Source: Planctomycetota bacterium
GTDB lineage: Bacteria > Planctomycetota > UBA1135 > GCA-002686595
Assembly: GCA_022447405.1 (NCBI GenBank)
Contig: JAKVCE010000021.1
Location: forward strand, 7,122-12,903
Length of the DNA: 5,782 nucleotides
Reading direction: 5' to 3'
Shown: positions 5,313 through 5,782 of the stretch, piece after piece
Numbering within the stretch: the first letter of the stretch is position 1
Layout of the letters: each line of letters opens with the position of its first letter
The notes under the pieces: model-generated
Database searches by the model: none
Told to the model about the DNA's origin: nothing
Seen by the model: only the letters and a program-made list of their open reading frames with translations
Program-made: the position numbers and the translations under genes

Positions 5313-5782
5313 TCAGGAAAATTGAAAGGCGCCAGCGTGATCTCCACGCCAAGCGACTGAGCAGTCTAGTGCCTCTCCGGACAGCAGGAAGGCTGTTTCT
5401 ACTCCATTACGAAGCTCAAGCTCCTCTCCACGCACCACGAGGGCAGTGGACCAGGCGTCGGCCCAAGCCGCGCTCTCACACACGACGGCAGCAAGCTCCA
5501 CCCCGCTCGCGGCCGCGCTGGTCCCAGGGACCAGCACGTGTCCCTCACCCCCTGCCTCGCCGTCCGGCGCTGAGACCCCCAAGGCGCAGTCTCTGAGCAG
5601 GCAGCTCGCCCCGCTCTCTTTGCCCAGGGCGACTCTCCAGCCCTCCTCACCGGGCGGCGCGCCGATGGCCAGCACGCTGCTGGTCCCTCCATGGAGGAGA
5701 GCGCGCTCTACGCCTGCTTCGAGCAGCCCCTCCCGCGCCAAGTCCAGGGCCCAACCCTTCGCCACCGCTCCGAAGTCCAATC
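5313..5782 (-). CDS. ApbE-family FAD:protein FMN transferase, C-terminal part (5' end outside window)
   Basis: ApbE proteins bind FAD and Mg2+ in the bacterial periplasm and transfer FMN to Thr/Ser of partner redox proteins, or act in flavin handling. The reading frame is open to the window edge; the first in-frame codon, TTG at 5780, reads as an internal Leu of the family motif (LDFGAVAKGWALD, like the usual DLGGIAKGYAVD), so the gene is truncated by the window, not short in nature. About 156 codons are visible. Other family marks are HGGTSSVLAIG (the GG-N/D loop) near residue 30 and ADAWSTALVV near residue 106, where the family's Asp and Thr coordinate the metal. The usual HxxDPxTG motif is degenerate: HVLVPGTS, with Val in place of Asp. 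This may signal altered activity. The gene ends 26 bp before the Gfo/Idh/MocA gene and is probably cotranscribed with it. Family assignment is fairly sure; activity and target are not. Confidence 0.85.
   Translation of the reverse strand, partial: LDFGAVAKGWALDLAREGLLEAGVERALLHGGTSSVLAIGAPPGEEGWRVALGKESGASCLLRDCALGVSAPDGEAGGEGHVLVPGTSAAASGVELAAVVCESAAWADAWSTALVVRGEELELRNGVETAFLLSGEALDCSVAWRGDHAGAFQFS

Overview
This is a GC-rich bacterial segment with six protein-coding genes, all on the minus strand. Transcription therefore runs from high to low coordinates. The organism is not identifiable with certainty. The high GC, the Tat-exported Gfo/Idh/MocA protein, the multi-heme-style respiratory context (ApbE plus a CXXCH membrane protein) and the glmU-prs-rplY order with the long (Ctc/TL5-type) form of bL25 suggest a Planctomycetota, Myxococcota or similar environmental lineage. 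That placement is inference; no rRNA or other phylogenetic marker is present.

Region A (about 5782 to 3297) is an accessory, envelope-facing block. It holds the C-terminal part of an ApbE-like FAD:protein FMN transferase running off the window edge, then a Tat-signal Gfo/Idh/MocA oxidoreductase homologue 26 bp downstream, then a four-helix membrane protein with one c-type heme motif (CLECH), starting 4 nt after the previous stop. The close spacing suggests one transcript. The Gfo/Idh/MocA protein appears to lack the usual catalytic lysine (EAP instead of EKP) and the usual histidine (Q), which makes it the most unusual protein here.

Region B (3296 to 3138) is a 159-bp intergenic region. It carries a good sigma70-like promoter (perfect TTGACA) pointing at glmU. 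Downstream of the promoter, in the predicted glmU leader, is a small intrinsic-terminator-like hairpin with a T4 tract. A second stem in the same leader is mutually exclusive with it, so the layout looks like an attenuator. It could also simply be the terminator of region A.

Region C (3137 to 81) is a housekeeping operon: glmU (UDP-GlcNAc synthesis for the cell wall), prs (PRPP synthesis) and rplY/ctc (5S rRNA-binding ribosomal protein bL25). glmU and prs are 4 nt apart, with the prs ribosome binding site inside the last glmU codons. prs and rplY are separated by 101 bp containing two perfect hairpins. In many bacteria pth follows rplY; here the window ends before the next gene. The last 80 bases hold a weak terminator candidate and an 11-bp GC-only-type hairpin.

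No tRNA, rRNA, CRISPR array, insertion sequence or known riboswitch was seen.
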